A stretch of 64,000 nucleotides of DNA, taken from NCBI GenBank assembly GCA_963513935.1, contig OY740772.1, positions 98,537,340 to 98,601,339 on the forward strand, in the 5' to 3' direction. This document shows, piece after piece, positions 1 to 11,619 of this stretch. Position numbers and translations under genes: made by a program. Position 1 is the first letter of the stretch, and every line of letters starts with the position of its first letter. The notes beneath the pieces were generated by a model that saw nothing but the letters and a program-made list of their open reading frames with translations, was not told the DNA's origin and did not search any database. Source of the DNA: Aphrophora alni. Lineage: Eukaryota > Arthropoda > Insecta > Hemiptera > Aphrophoridae.

Positions 1-110
1 TAATGGATTTAGATTTCCTTTCGTAGGGTAATACTGAATTCTAAACATTCAATTTGAGAGAAATTCACCTTCGGGAAATTTGGAAAAAACCGTTGTTGTT
101 TTTACTTACC

Positions 111-815
111 CAGTATACGAAGTATAGTGTAAGTTTGTAATCGTCAAAAATACGACCTCCGCTTTTGATTGATTTATCCATATCATAGGCTCAGGAAAAA
201 GAAACAATTATTTTCGACACGCAGTCCGTCCATTGTCGTTAGCATCTGTATGTAAACACGATACTGGCTAGAAAAATTAAGATAGGAATATATAATTTAC
301 TTTTGTGAACAGAGTGTGCTCATATAGAACTCTGTCAGAAAGATATAGAATTTAAAATATCAAAATTACGGTCATTTGAAACAATTTTTTGTTCATGACT
401 CTCTTTTGTTAATCAACTTATAACACAGTATATTAGATATAAATTTGCAGTTTTCAATTCTACATGTAATGGTACCCCACTAGTAGAAAAGTTATTGTTT
501 AAAATGTGGTTTAGAACCCGGACTTTCCAAGAAAATGTGATATTCGTTAAGTTACGTGATCCGGCAGGGCTGGTATACTGACATGGGCGAAGCGAGTGGA
601 GACTGTAGATATCTACGTGGCTCTTTAGGGCCTAGCTGCGTCAAGAACACAATTACGAAGTTTAGAATACCTGTGTAACACACACTATTTGGATAAGACC
701 CCTTGTCTATCACAATAATTTTACACTTTCTACAAGTCCAAGAAATCAACTTTTATTTCTATAGGACTTGCCTGTATTGCTTTGTATGATGAGGCTGGGT
801 AAGTTGTTGGCATCC
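111..815 (+). repeat. Dispersed repeat family B, copy 1 (near full length)
   Basis: This is the longest of eight related copies, all in the same orientation. Landmarks in order are CCAGTATACGAAGTATAG, a CGACACGC/CCGTC block, an AAGCACGATA-type block, CACGAGCG(A/T)AGCGAGTGG, and an end in ATG-GGCTGGGTAAGT. No coding potential was seen. The superfamily is unknown. Confidence 0.7.
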
Positions 816-820
816 ATCAA

Positions 821-1257
821 CTTTTTTTCCATTGTAGAAATGAGAACACAAAGAGTAACATTTTTAGCCATTATATTTTAATTGCTTTTTTTAACGCCCA
901 ATTTGCCTGACCTTAAGTCATCGAGACAGCGCCAGTACAATACAGTGGTCGTTTATCACGACTTCTCAAGGGTCCATGATAGTTTCAATCCAGTATGACC
1001 TGTTCAAACCTGACCATTTCTTAAAATTTGTTCAATCCAATTCTACTTTCTTCTTTGATTTGAATATCAGCGAGTTCCTCGTTGGCACTGTGCCTTAACA
1101 TTTTATTAGACATCACGTTTGACCAGTATATAACCTTATCTACGAACATCTGCTGCTTTTTTATGATGGATTATGTTACTTCCTATATTAACACTGATTT
1201 AACGTTAGATCCTTATTTGTTTTATTGGATATTTCCTTAACTTTTTCCTTGTTGTTT
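821..1257. other. Intergenic, nothing recognised
   Basis: Ordinary AT-rich sequence between a family B and a family A copy. I see no gene or strong repeat. Confidence 0.5.
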
Positions 1258-1460
1258 AAAGGCATCTCTATGTCATCACCACCTTATAAAAAAAGCAAGA
1301 ATATAAAATAAATATCCCTAGCCCTCGAGTATTTTGTCAAGAGACTCCTGATAAGATTGATGAAAGAGAGGAATCAAACTGAAGACATAATGAAAACAGG
1401 TGTAGTTCCAGCGGGATTGCTATGCCGGTACTAAATGAAGTGAGGTCCTGAGGGTGAAAT
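1258..1460 (-). repeat. Dispersed repeat family A, copy 1
   Basis: The reverse complement contains the family landmarks: a GTA-GATC block, CTCTCTTGAC-like, GAGTATTCGAGGGCT, TTTATTTTATGTTC and TATAAGGCGATGATGAC. Here they are diverged. Confidence 0.7.
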
Positions 1461-2285
1461 CTATTTTACACAATCCAACCATATGTTCTTGATATTATAT
1501 CTTAGTTCCACTAATAAATCATATAAATTTATTAATAAAATCTGATAACAATTGTAGCTATTGACTTTAAAAAAATCATTATCTATTGACTTTAAAACCA
1601 GATTTTTTATGATTTTTTTATCTAGGAATATTACATGAACCTGTAATAGTTACTTCATTCTGTGTAATCGATGGTCTCCATATGTCAATGCCATAGTCGA
1701 GGGCGGCAAACAAGCAGATATATTTAAACGACAAAGATATTCACATCCTGTAAAGTCAAGGAATCGACTGTATTTTCGTTCCCTCACATAGTAACGTTAA
1801 ATCGCTGTCAATAAATCCCAGTTTTCTTCCTCCATACAAAGAGAGGTAATTTTCGTTTCCCCTTCAATGCGTACAATAAACCTAACAGTGAAATGATGCT
1901 ACTCAATACGCATGCTCGATAAATCTTTATCCCCCGTTTGTGAAAGCATTTATACGGAGTATTTCAGACCACTAGTAATCGTATTATGGGCAACCACCTT
2001 GAGAAAGAAACTGGGTTAAAATTGTCTTTGTTGAATTGGAGATAAATTACAAAACTGTTTTTTTTCGAATTTAAGGACTCTAAATAGGCATGTAAATATA
2101 GGTGCGTTATTTTAAAAGGTCTTTAAAATCAAACATTGTGGGAGATATTTTTTAACTTCAAAGAAATAAAAAAATAAGAAAAAATAGATTTCAACTCCAT
2201 AATATGTATGTAAATTTGTAATTTGTAATTAGGACAGAGTGCTAACATAAACAACCAATGTAAAGGCTAAGGTTAATGTCACCAA
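1461..2285. other. Intergenic, nothing recognised
   Basis: AT-rich DNA without a convincing ORF, RNA gene or repeat landmark. Confidence 0.5.
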
Positions 2286-2289
2286 TTTT

Positions 2290-2575
2290 AAAGTCATGCC
2301 ATAAGTGTGCGGCTGAGTCGCCGAAACGAAAGTAGGTAGTATAGGCTTCTTCACATATGTACAGCTTCGTGGCGCGCCTGGAATTAAACATTGACACTAA
2401 ACTGTTTTAAGCAAACTTCCTCTATTTTATAAAAACCCTTGATCTACCAATCCATTTTAACATTACCTAACATGACCCAAGATACCAAAGTTTGTGCATT
2501 ACATTTAGAGGTTCTGCTTGTATTACAATGTATTTTATGGCTGGGTAAGTACCACGATGGCGCACATAACCTTGT
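2290..2575 (+). repeat. Dispersed repeat family B, copy 2 (3' half)
   Basis: Matches the 3' part of family B: the CGCCGAAACG block, the CCAAG-ACCAA block, then TTACAATGTATTTTATGGCT followed by GGGTAAGTACCA. Confidence 0.6.
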
Positions 2576-2579
2576 TTAT

Positions 2580-3955
2580 TCTTTTTTATTTTATTTTAAT
2601 GTACTTTTAATACAATTAGTGTATATTTAATTTTAATAATCACACTATTATATTATTTGTATATTGAACTTTACAAACGACGGTCGCCGTAGACAAGTAT
2701 AATATTAACCAGATTGCTTTTGTTGCTCCACAAATTTCATTATTACTCCTATCATTTATCATCAACACCGAATGAAAAGCGACGTTACTGGCATTATCGT
2801 CGTGGCTTCTAGACATAAAACAGACAGTTTATTTTCTATCGTAAGAATGGGTTCACCTGAAATAAAAGTTTATTGGGTTGGAAACATGTTGACGGGTCGA
2901 GTCTCCAGTATTAAATATGTTTTCTTCTTTTCAACTCCATTTCATTGTTTTTATTAAGTGAAAGAAAAACGTTATATGATTTTAAGAATTGTATTATGAA
3001 ATAGAAGGAAACAAATTTCATTTTATTTATTTATTCCATCTTGTAGACAAAAGATAAATTTTGCATAATTTATGTTAACAACAAAATTTAAAACACTATA
3101 AAACAAACACAAACATACAATCAAGTAAAGACTACATTGAAACTCTTACACAATAAAATCTAAATACTAAAAAGTCAAATATAGTGCAGTCACACAATGA
3201 AATGAAGAAAGTCATATTCATAACAATAAATAATTCATAATGAAAATATAATACAATTCATAGATATATTTAAGAAGATTGGCGACTGCCTTTAACTTCA
3301 ATATACAATTAAAAATTCTCCTGCTGTAAAGGATTTATTTATCCTGGTTCAAAAATCTGCTTTATAGTTCCTGGACAATCTACAATTTGTACGAATGATA
3401 GTATAGTCCTGTACTAATATATTTTTAAACCTAAATTGTGGAACTGTTAATACACCACTTGGCGACGAATTGAACCATGTGAACTTCGTACTACACCAGC
3501 ACGAACATATTGTGACGTACGAATGGTTCATTACTCGGAGGTTTCTTCTTCATCGCCGAACCTGTTTACTCAAATGTATTAATTGCATATTCTGATGGAA
3601 CATGATCAAGACGTCTTAAATTCTAGTTTCGGCGAAATTCTCTGCACGCAAACTGTTATAAACAAGTTTGATTGCAAAAGCACCTTGCGACCATTCCAAT
3701 TATCCATAGTAATTAAATAGTAAAAATGTCTAAAAAACTTCTATTTGTTACTCGGAGTCAACAATCGTCCAGGGCTACCAACACAAATAAAATTTTTTCC
3801 CCTTTTCCAAAATCGCCCTGTATATACAGAGTGTTTCATGAAAGTGCAGTTGCTTTGGACCGATCGGTTAAAATTTTCAATAAATATTGTACATATGTAT
3901 AAAAGTACAGAATATTCAAGGAAATCTTGCATGTAAACAAAACTATGACTATATG
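2580..3955. other. Intergenic; one short TE-end-like motif
   Basis: No gene recognised. Around 3817-3845 the sequence has a CCCTGTATATACAGAGTGT motif, similar to the 'ACAGGGTGT' ends of common arthropod transposons. Open frames crossing it show no domain and are probably chance. Confidence 0.4.
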
Positions 3956-3957
3956 TA

Positions 3958-4090
3958 ACAGCATAATATATTTCTTGTTGAAACTCCATATTAATGGATT
4001 AAAGCTAAAGTTTCGTTTATAAGTAGCTCGTTTATATTATTAAAATAAAATATTTTTGAAACCTTTGCTTTATTGCTTTATTTAATCCTT
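3958..4090 (+). mobile_element. PLE 3'-tail fragment (tail type 1)
   Basis: 4020-4085 matches the 3' tail of the PLE fragments at 23968-24383 and 57832-58265: TAGCTCGTTTATATTATTAA, then TTGAAACCTTTGCTTTATTG and TTTAATCC. It adjoins an inverted copy (3958-3992) of a short block also found at 45218-45255 and 48748-48786. Confidence 0.6.
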
Positions 4091-4760
4091 TAAACTTATG
4101 ACTGTTTTAAAACAAAGTTTTTAGGCTATTAGATTATCTTATTTTTATGAACAGCTGTTATGTTAATTCTATTAAATTTTACTATATAAAACTGGAGTAT
4201 TCATCAGTTAAACCCTTTTTGTTTTATACATTTATTTTTGTACGTCAAATCAAGTCAATACTTATTAATTACGTTACAACTGTTTTGTCATAACATATGA
4301 CATCAACAAGCTATACATATTAAAACACTGTTATTAAAACTTATTAAATATATCAAATACTTAAAAAAAATATCATAAGCGATTATATAGAATATATTAA
4401 AACCTTTTTCGTCATTCTGCTTCAAAAACTGCTGTTTTCAATACATGCATTGAGATGCTAAAGTTGTTTTTTTTTTGTCCTAGGACCTAAAGACATCACC
4501 TGAAGTTGAGGTCATCTTCTGTTACTTCGGTTATACGAATTAATTAACGATTTTAAATAATCTATAAAAACAACCGGTACTCTCGATTGTAAATAATCGA
4601 TAAAACAGCTGTTACCATCGATTTTATAAATAATTACCACTAACAAAAAACTAAAGGGCTTATAATAGCTGCAAACTTGTGTAACTTTTGAAGGTAAATA
4701 GGTAAACATTTTAGTTTTTGTGAAATTGTTTTCTTATATTGTTTGCAGTATAACGAAAAA
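4091..4760. other. Intergenic, AT-rich
   Basis: No gene recognised. Short open frames here lack any motif. Confidence 0.45.
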
Positions 4761-4867
4761 TATAGTTCATCACTAGGACCAAAAGAAACTTTTCGATCTT
4801 CGCTCATTCTCCATAAACTAGAGCTTGTATCGAGAAGCTTCACTTTTGGTCCTAGTGGTGAAATATA
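4761..4867. repeat. Inverted repeat/hairpin
   Basis: Arms at about 4761-4785 and 4843-4867 share CACTAGGACCAAAAG and its complement. Pairing continues inward with gaps (TTTTCGATCTTCGCTC against GAGCTTGTATCGAGAAG). It lies just upstream of two PLE-type tails and may be part of a PLE terminal structure. Confidence 0.65.
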
Positions 4868-4899
4868 CTATTAAATCTTGTTTATAGTACATGTCACCT

Positions 4900-5320
4900 A
4901 ACACTGGTTTGTCAGTTCGCTGGTCTTTGGATCACTAACCTTATAAGTTATAATTTAATTATTGTAGCTCCTGCTAACTGAAGATGACGACTTGGTCGTT
5001 GAAACACGTTTGAAGAAATAAACTATTTGTTAGAATTTGTATTCAAGTTTTATTCTGTCAAGTATACCATCTCACGAGTCAAACTAAATATTTATTTACA
5101 AGATTGCATGGAAAAAAATTGTAGATCCAGTTAGGTTACATCTGTACTGCCTAGCTCATATTCACTTCTGAGAGAATTCATCCTACAATAGGACATTTTG
5201 GGAGTTATAGTTTAGTTATTGTAACTTTGCATTACTGAAATTTGCGACTTTGTCGTTGAAATAGGTTTGACTAAATAAATGTGCTATTCGTGAGAATTCT
5301 TGTTCAAGTTTTATTGTATT
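4900..5320 (+). mobile_element. Tandem pair of PLE-like 3' tails (tail type 2)
   Basis: Two diverged copies, about 4930-5065 and 5190-5325. Each has ATAGTTTAATTATTGTA-like sequence, then CTGAAGATGACGACTTGGTC (4978) or its decayed form CTGAAATTTGCGACTTTGTC (5235), then GTTGAAA, AATAAA and TTCAAGTTTTATT. The GAAGATGAC...GTCGTTGAAAC arrangement is typical of PLE 3' ends. No ORF remains. Confidence 0.6.
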
Positions 5321-5331
5321 ATGTAATCATG

Positions 5332-5494
5332 GGTTAGATCCCTCTCTTTCATCTTTACTCTTCAGTCTTCACCTACTCTTGTTCTTTTCCAACCTTGACG
5401 CTATCAGAGTATATCGAGGGCTAGGAGTCTTTATTTTATGCTCTTTCCTTCCATTTTTTGTAAGGTATGACACGAAAGGTTTCGCCTTTATAAG
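5332..5494 (+). repeat. Dispersed repeat family A, copy 2
   Basis: Shows GGGTTAGATCCCTCTCTTTC, ACTCTTGTTCTTTTCCAACC, GAGGGCTAGGAGTCTTTATT and a decayed GGTTTCGCCTTTA end. Confidence 0.8.
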
Positions 5495-6010
5495 AATAAA
5501 ATTATAGGCCTACATTATCCTGTTCATGAAGATACACGAAATAAGCCGTTATATGACAGTACTAGAGCCACTAATGTCTAATGTTCAAACCATACCACAG
5601 AGCTGGGATATCTATTGTGTAGGTAAAATCAATGATATAAGCCAGCTAAGTCAAGAATTGTTTCCGAGTCTGAAGAATAAGGTTTACTGCTATTCGTTTT
5701 ACATTAATTTGCTTTCTATAGAATGCTTTAAATTAAACGTATTGGTGCAATATCTTTGTGCTACGCTTATATGAATATCGACGTCAATACACCCCCTGAG
5801 AGAACACAAGGCTTTAATGATAATAAGCTCCTCCCCCCCCCCCCAATTCACAGACACTAATAATTTATCTATTTGATTTTCAATCAAATAACAATTGAAT
5901 AATGCTGATCTTGACTCTTGTACTTAAATCGGAATTCAAATATTAATAAACTGTGAAAAACATTGCTCACTCATCCATCTACAAAACTAAATATATTAAT
6001 CCAACAAATT
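5495..6010. other. Intergenic; poly-C tract
   Basis: Contains a C-rich run at 5823-5843. No gene recognised. A 82-codon open frame at 5526-5774 has no motif that I can recognise. Confidence 0.4.
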
Positions 6011-6014
6011 TATT

Positions 6015-7800
6015 ATACTGGGTGTCCCATCTAAAATGTTACAATATCTAACTTTTGAATTATAAATATGACAGATTAGTTTAAATGGGGAACCTTCCTT
6101 TCTTTTCAATGAAGTTTAAAAATCCTTTTAATAAAATGTTAAACATTTAAATATTTAAAAAGGTGGTCGCCATTTTCCAATATGGCGACCACCTTTGAAA
6201 TTTGTTACGGAACACTCTGTATTTAATGGGGTTTTTCAGGTGTAAAACAATATTTTAATAATGATTTATTCTTGAGTATTTTTTTAAATCTTTATCAGTT
6301 TAGGAATTACAAGCACTAAAAGTTCAGAAAATTAAACGCTTGATAGGCCTACAAATAATTGATTCCCACCTAAAATGTTACAATAGCTAACTTTTTAACC
6401 TTTGGGGGTACAAATACGTTTTAATGGGTAACTCCTCTTATTTTTTGTAATCTCTAAAATGACATGGAAGCGAATTTTGAAAAAAAGTGCTAAATTTCGT
6501 TAAAAGATAGGGATTTGATGTTTTTTAAAAATTGGTAAGCCCCAATTTTTATAATGGAAAGTTATTCTTTGTGTCAAATTTGAGAGATTTTTAAATTGGC
6601 ACTTTCCCAAAATTTCTTATAGTAACAGAGCTGGAGAACATTTGCTGTATTTGTTTATTACTTTTATTTCCTGTATTTAATACACAATTAAATTGGCTAT
6701 TACTGAAAGGTCATAATATTACTTTTGTTTTGTAATCAGCTGTTTAAAAAATCAAATCCCTATTTTTATTAAATTGTAGATTCGTTTAGTGGTAGCAAAA
6801 ATGATCATAAAAAGGTTAGTTAAGTTATTATATACAGGATAAACCGTAAATAAGGTACCAACAGATTTATTATACACATTTTGAATGTTACGTTTTATTT
6901 AAGACTTTATTTATTATATTTTCAAAATGGCGGCCGTTTAAAATTTTTAATATTGAATATCTCGAAAACCATTAACTTTGGAAAAAATTCACAAAACACA
7001 AAAATTTCCATTTTTAATGATAAACAAAATGTTTTTTTTGTATTTTTTCTGTAGGTCAAAAGATAATCGAGTTATTGACCAAACAAAACAGAAAACATAA
7101 TTGGTATTGTCTACAACCAAAATAAGTTTAAATTGTAATAGTTTTAGAAAAATAATAATTTCGATTGTTCTGAATTGCATAAAACATTCAATTGTGACAT
7201 TTAATATTTTAAAATGACGCATTTTTTCCGTGCTAAATATCTCGTTAGATGTGCAAAAATAAACCAAAAGTAAATTGTATTTATTAAACATATTCATGAC
7301 ACCTCCAAATTTATTATATGTTTGCAATAGGTAACAGAATTATTAACGCAAAACTATGACAGAGTCCACAATAACATTGGTTAATAAAAAAAATAACATA
7401 ATGCTTAAAACGACCTACCATGACTTCTTGAAAACTTTCCGCTATAAGAAATTATTTTATACATCATTAATCATACGAAATTTTGGGGGTGGGATATAGT
7501 TAACAAGTATCCTATACGGTTATTACATTTTTTCGTAAATTATATTTTTCACAAACGATTTTTACCTAATTTAGTGTGTTGAAGTTGAAATGGTTTAAAA
7601 TGACCGCCATTTTGAAACTTTAAATTTAATAGGGTTCCTTATGATCCCACTGTAGTACCCTATATGAAATTTAAAATTTCTATTTCCTGAAACTATTAAA
7701 TGTGAACACCAGTCAAAAAATGGAAGTCAATATTTTTTGCAATTCCAAACTTACCCTACTCTGTACTTACATCGTTGGACATACTTGCAAAGTACATCAT
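6015..7800. mobile_element. Family D: old transposon-derived noncoding block
   Basis: Begins with ACTGGGTGTCCCATCTAAAA. The block TAAAATGTTACAATA-CTAACTTTT occurs at 6033 and again at 6374. CAAAATGGCGGCCGTTTAAA at 6924 is matched at 31445 with the same downstream TTTTTAATATTGAATATCTC. 'ATGGCGGCC' motifs of this kind are common in arthropod non-autonomous DNA elements. A 112-codon minus frame at 6989-7327 lies inside the block and has no domain. Confidence 0.5.
6159..6196. repeat. Perfect hairpin within family D
   Basis: AAAGGTGGTCGCCAT (6159-6173) and its exact complement (6182-6196) flank an 8-nt loop. Confidence 0.9.
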
Positions 7801-7924
7801 TCCGAACTTTCACAAGGATTAGTATTCGCGTTCAGTTGTAACTCCGTAACAAGCACACAAACTTAAAAACTAAAATAATAAAATGGTCATTGGGTCCATA
7901 AAAAACAAAACTCAGATTGAATAT

Positions 7925-7930
7925 TTTATT
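7925..7930 (-). terminator. Polyadenylation signal AATAAA for SPMIP1
   Basis: A canonical hexamer on the minus strand, 9 bases after the SPMIP1 stop codon. It implies a very short 3' UTR if used. Confidence 0.5.
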
Positions 7931-7938
7931 TTGTAGCA

Positions 7939-8201
7939 TTACAAAGGATCTACTTCAGCTCTTACACCGTAAGGCACTCGTCGCAGTGGGTTGTCAAACT
8001 TCAAGGCCCCGTTTCTTCTGGTAAAACTTTCTTTTATAATAGCTTGTCTTCCATGGCCTCTGATAGTGGGATAAGCCCTTTCGCCTAGCTTCCAACCGTA
8101 GTCGAAGGACGTTGTGTCAGGCAGGTAGAACTTATTCTCGGGTGCTAATTCTTGTCTTAGCTTTAGATACTTCAGACGTCCCTCGTCGTTGTGACTTATA
8201 C
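7939..8201 (-). CDS. SPMIP1: SPMIP1 (ATP6V1FNB) orthologue, exon 2 (C-terminal)
   Basis: The exon begins after a ttttacag acceptor (AG at 8203-8202). Its first two bases complete Gly113, and 86 further codons run to TAA at 7941-7939. The join gives GISHNDEGRLKYL, which matches the human block GISHDFQGRYRYL. The next hallmark, TTSFDYGWKLG, matches human TTSFTYGWQLG, and ESFTRRNGA matches ESFFRKNGA. Length and motif order agree with the family. An AATAAA lies on the minus strand at 7930-7925, only 9 bases past the stop. Codon use here is GC-richer than the flanking DNA, as expected of a selected exon. No frameshift or stop is seen, so the gene appears intact. Expression would be expected in testis; that is known of the family, not shown by the sequence. 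Confidence 0.88.
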
Positions 8202-8639
8202 CTGTAAAACATTCATTAATGGAAGTTTAAATTAGTATAACATTGTATTGCAAGAGGGCAATGTTACTTTAGCCAAACTATACGTATAAGTTTTTCCAGT
8301 TTTTTTTTAAAATTTTTTTTTAACGTTATTATATTCGTTTACACCTTAAAGGATTGGTAAATTTTAAGGACTTTCACGGAAAATCTTGAAACTATTTATT
8401 TTTTGAAATATCATGATTTTACAACTTCCTGCATTTTCCAATTTTTTGACAACTTTTCGAGTTCCCCTCCTCCATTTTAAAATTTTTTAAACGGTTTAAC
8501 ATCTCTTGGTTTTTGTGAGAAAAAAAAATTCAAAAGTAAAATTTGATTATTTTTACAAATCATCTAAAAACGTATCCAGTCCATTTTATTTACTCTTTGA
8601 TATTTAAATCATATTATTGTTTTAGCAATGATAACCATT

Positions 8640-8864
8640 GGGAGCTCACTTATAATGAACCTGGGCGTGTCAATCCCAAGAGATCTAGCTGTATCTACAT
8701 CTTATTATGTGTTTTCTTTGGGTATAATATGTTTTCTTTCATCTTTCGTATCAGGTCTCTCTTGACCAACTCTTTTTCTCTTCTGACTTTGTCGCTATTA
8801 GATTATTCGAGAACTAGAAGTCTTCAAAAGGCGATGAGAGGTTTATCGTCTTTAAACAAGAAAG

Positions 8865-8866
<2 letters not shown>
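8640..8866 (+). repeat. Dispersed repeat family A, copy 3 (in SPMIP1 intron)
   Basis: Shows AGATCTAGCTG-ATCTACAT, TCAGGTCTCTCTTGACCAAC, GCTATTAGATTATTCGAGAA and GGCGATGAGAGGTTTATCG. Oriented opposite to the host gene. Confidence 0.8.

Positions 8867-8912
<46 letters not shown>
8867..8912. repeat. (TA)n microsatellite
   Basis: About 23 TA units directly following the end of a family A repeat copy. Confidence 0.95.
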
Positions 8913-8913
<1 letters not shown>

Positions 8914-9663
8914 CAATGAGAAACATTCAGTGTTGGTATTACTTCTCGGCTTTTGATTTTCGTTAATACAAAGCCATTCCCTAGATTCGATTTTGTTTTC
9001 ATTCCCTCCCGGAGATTTCCGTAGTTTTTTCCTAAATTTGACTAGACTCCATTGAACACAACTGATTTAGTTTATACTCAGTTCTACTTATTGCCGGTAG
9101 GAGCAATGGAATCGACCTTACCCTAATATTCGCTATATACCCTTACCTTCGACTTCGAACATTTCAGGTAACAGAAGGAACTTCAACATTTAATACAAGG
9201 ATTTCACTTTGGGTTAACAAAATTAGGAGTCTACAGATTTTTGTACGATGGCGGACCACTCTACAGTTTATATCATTGTTTTAGTCTATTTAATGAACTA
9301 ATACATTAATTTCTACTTGTACAAGTTTTACTCTCTCGAGTAGGAGATTAAACAAAATAATAAATTCATTTAGTTCAAACCTTACTTTGAAAAGGGAAAA
9401 TATTAATTTTACGCTGAATTCTCTTTTTCACACTAAAATTAAAAACGAAAAATTCAAAATTCACATACAATATGTAAAGATTAGAGTATTGCTGTCGTAG
9501 AAGTATTTACAGATGACGAACTACTAGATATCGCAAAATAAAGTATCGATTATCGATCAGAATAATTGCGCACGCGTTTTAGACTTTTGGGAATAATTTT
9601 ACTTTTTCGTGAAATAGGATTATTATGATAGAATCACTAGAGCACTGTGGTGAATATACAATG

Positions 9664-9930
9664 AAGGAAAGGATTAACCCCAAAACCACAACAAAAAACA
9701 CTAACAACAAGGTTGTTAACCTTGGTTGAACTAACTACAGGAATGAGTGGGGATGAAACCTCACTTGTACAACTTTTTATACAATTCATAGATTTAGTGT
9801 TTGTTGAATACTCAACCTCTGAGGATGGTAACTATGTTACTGAAATGTACATAAGGTAGAATAAACATAACTATACAGTTTTTGTGTTGTTAGTGTTTTT
9901 TTTTGTGGTTTTGGGGTTAATCCTTTCCTT
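9664..9930. mobile_element. MITE-like element with ~46-bp terminal inverted repeats
   Basis: The left end (9664-9710) and right end (9884-9930) are inverted copies about 46 bp long with one or two mismatches. The outer 18 bases (AAGGAAAGGATTAACCCC) match exactly. The 170-bp interior has no ORF, so this is a non-autonomous DNA element. No clear target-site duplication is visible, so the superfamily is not assigned. It lies inside the SPMIP1 intron. Confidence 0.75.
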
Positions 9931-10497
9931 TATTAGGATTATTAGGATTTTATCGGTGTATAACATAGCATAAACTAATTTAACTTAACCTAACTTGTCG
10001 AATTTTTATAATCTAGACATGTTAGATAAGGTTAAATTTATTAATATAATTGAACTATTGTTTATATGAAATTTATATACGATATTAAGTTATGAAAATC
10101 GTCACATAATAACAGAAACTACTCGTATAACGTTCAGTGCGTATGCGTCATAGGATACGTGTATCTTGATATCAGTTTTTTTATTGATATTTTATCTATG
10201 GGATTTTTACCTCGATAGTTAAAATGTATCTATTGATTACTAGTCTTGTAATTTGATGGTTGGACGGTTGAAAATTAGTTTACTTTAAATTTTAAATGTC
10301 ACTGTAATAGCTGTTAAAGTGAACCTATCCAATTCCCATAGAGATGCGTGAATTTGGCACTTTTATTTCGGCGAATTCCGCTAAAAAATAGTGTTTTTTT
10401 TCCCTTTTCAAAGGACGTTTGAGTTAAAATTAATTTGGCAAAATGTTTTATTTAATTTTATGATCTATATGGTAAACATTTATCATTTCTACATTAC

Positions 10498-10834
10498 CAT
10501 GATATAGGGTAGTTTTCACTTTAAAGGGAACTGGATACATAGGCCCTCTCTCATAGTATTCTTCCAAAGTAAGCGGTTCTTCTTTAGACTTTGTTTCACT
10601 CAGTTTCATTTCCCTATCTACTTTAAAGCGTTCTTTTCTCATGTTACATATCTCATTGTATAAAACTGCTGCTTTTTTTGGTACTTTATCTTTTGGTAGT
10701 GAAGGATTTAGAAATACCTTTTCGTAATTTTTTTCGAACCATTTAAGTTTTGTCATTTGATATTTTTTGTCCATTTCCTTCCATTGTTGTTGAATTCTTA
10801 GTTCAGCGACAGGATTTTCAAATCTCTGAGCCAT
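10498..10834 (-). CDS. SPMIP1: SPMIP1 (ATP6V1FNB) orthologue, exon 1
   Basis: This exon encodes residues 1-112 and the first base of codon 113 of a predicted 199-aa sperm microtubule inner protein. The family lies inside doublet microtubules of the sperm flagellum, where it stabilises the axoneme. The start ATG at 10834-10832 is in good context (ACACAATGG). The N-terminal half is charged and probably helical, with many Lys and Glu. Residues 99-113 carry the family's MYPVP block followed by a T-LY-G stretch. The exon ends at 10498 with CATG|gtaatg; the donor splits a Gly codon after its first base. Reading through the donor gives a 128-aa open frame whose last 15 residues have no match to the family. 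Identification rests on recalled resemblance to the human protein in this block and in exon 2. Confidence 0.85.
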
Positions 10835-11618
10835 TGTGTTAGATTTTAAAATATGAACAATTAATTTAGAAATAAATAATTTAATATTAGACCACTGATT
10901 TTATACTTTCAAATTTAGGTTAGGCCTAACTCATGTCTGGATGAAATAACAATGCAACAGCTGCAATTCATAACCTAATTTTAAACTACGATGTCGTCGA
11001 AAAACAGATTTGAGTGGAGGAGGTTTCTTTAATATGTTGATTCGTAATTCATTAATTGTACACAAATAATAAGAATTAAGTTTTCCCTTACAATAATTAA
11101 GTAATAAAATGTAGATTGATATTAAAACAGCTGGTAAATTACTACCTGAACAAATTAGGTTGGTCTACGGCCTTCTTAATACTTGAGCATTGTTTGAAGA
11201 TAAATTACTTAAAAATAAAAACCCAGACCATCGTCATAAAGAACTCCGTTTCGTACAAAAATTCGATACTTATTTTAGTAATGAATATAATTCTTTGTGT
11301 GAAAAATCGTCAAATAAATTTATAAAATTTGTTTTTATGTACAAAAAAATTTAAATAGTTTACAACACGATATAAAGATAGTTGATTTGTAAATTCTTAG
11401 GTTTAGTGTGTTTGAAATAACCTTTTGAATCAGGTCAAAAAGTAAAACACGACCATTGCCGAGTTATGATCAAGCACACAAAATTATAATGATCGGTCAA
11501 ATACTTTTCCATGTATAACGTTTATTGCATTTCTATTTTAATTTACTTTTCTCAACTATTACCAAAAAATTAACTTTTTCTATTGCGAAGCGTCGGTTTT
11601 GTTCTTGCGAAACATATT
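10835..11618. other. Upstream region of SPMIP1, no clear promoter
   Basis: AT-rich sequence. The first few hundred bases should hold the SPMIP1 5' UTR and promoter, but I see no convincing TATA/initiator pair. The remainder holds nothing recognisable. Confidence 0.35.
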
Positions 11619-11619
11619 A

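Larger units (their letters stand above)
8202..10497 (-). other. SPMIP1 intron, phase 1, with repeat insertions
   Basis: A 2,296-bp intron with GT-AG borders: gtaatg at 10497 and ttttacag ending at 8202. It contains a family A repeat (8640-8866), a (TA)n tract (8867-8912) and a terminal-inverted-repeat element (9664-9930). The remainder is plain AT-rich sequence with no further exon that I can see. Confidence 0.8.

Noticed and set aside
3741..3989. 82-aa minus-strand protein
   Set aside because: Spans a transposon-end-like motif and a block recurring near other PLE tails; no domain.
6989..7327. 112-aa minus-strand protein
   Set aside because: Lies in a dispersed family D block also present near 31.4 kb; no domain and AT-rich chance composition.
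10448..10834. Single-exon 128-aa protein
   Set aside because: The last 15 residues are intron read-through; a donor at 10497 joins in phase to 8201 and restores the SPMIP1 family sequence.
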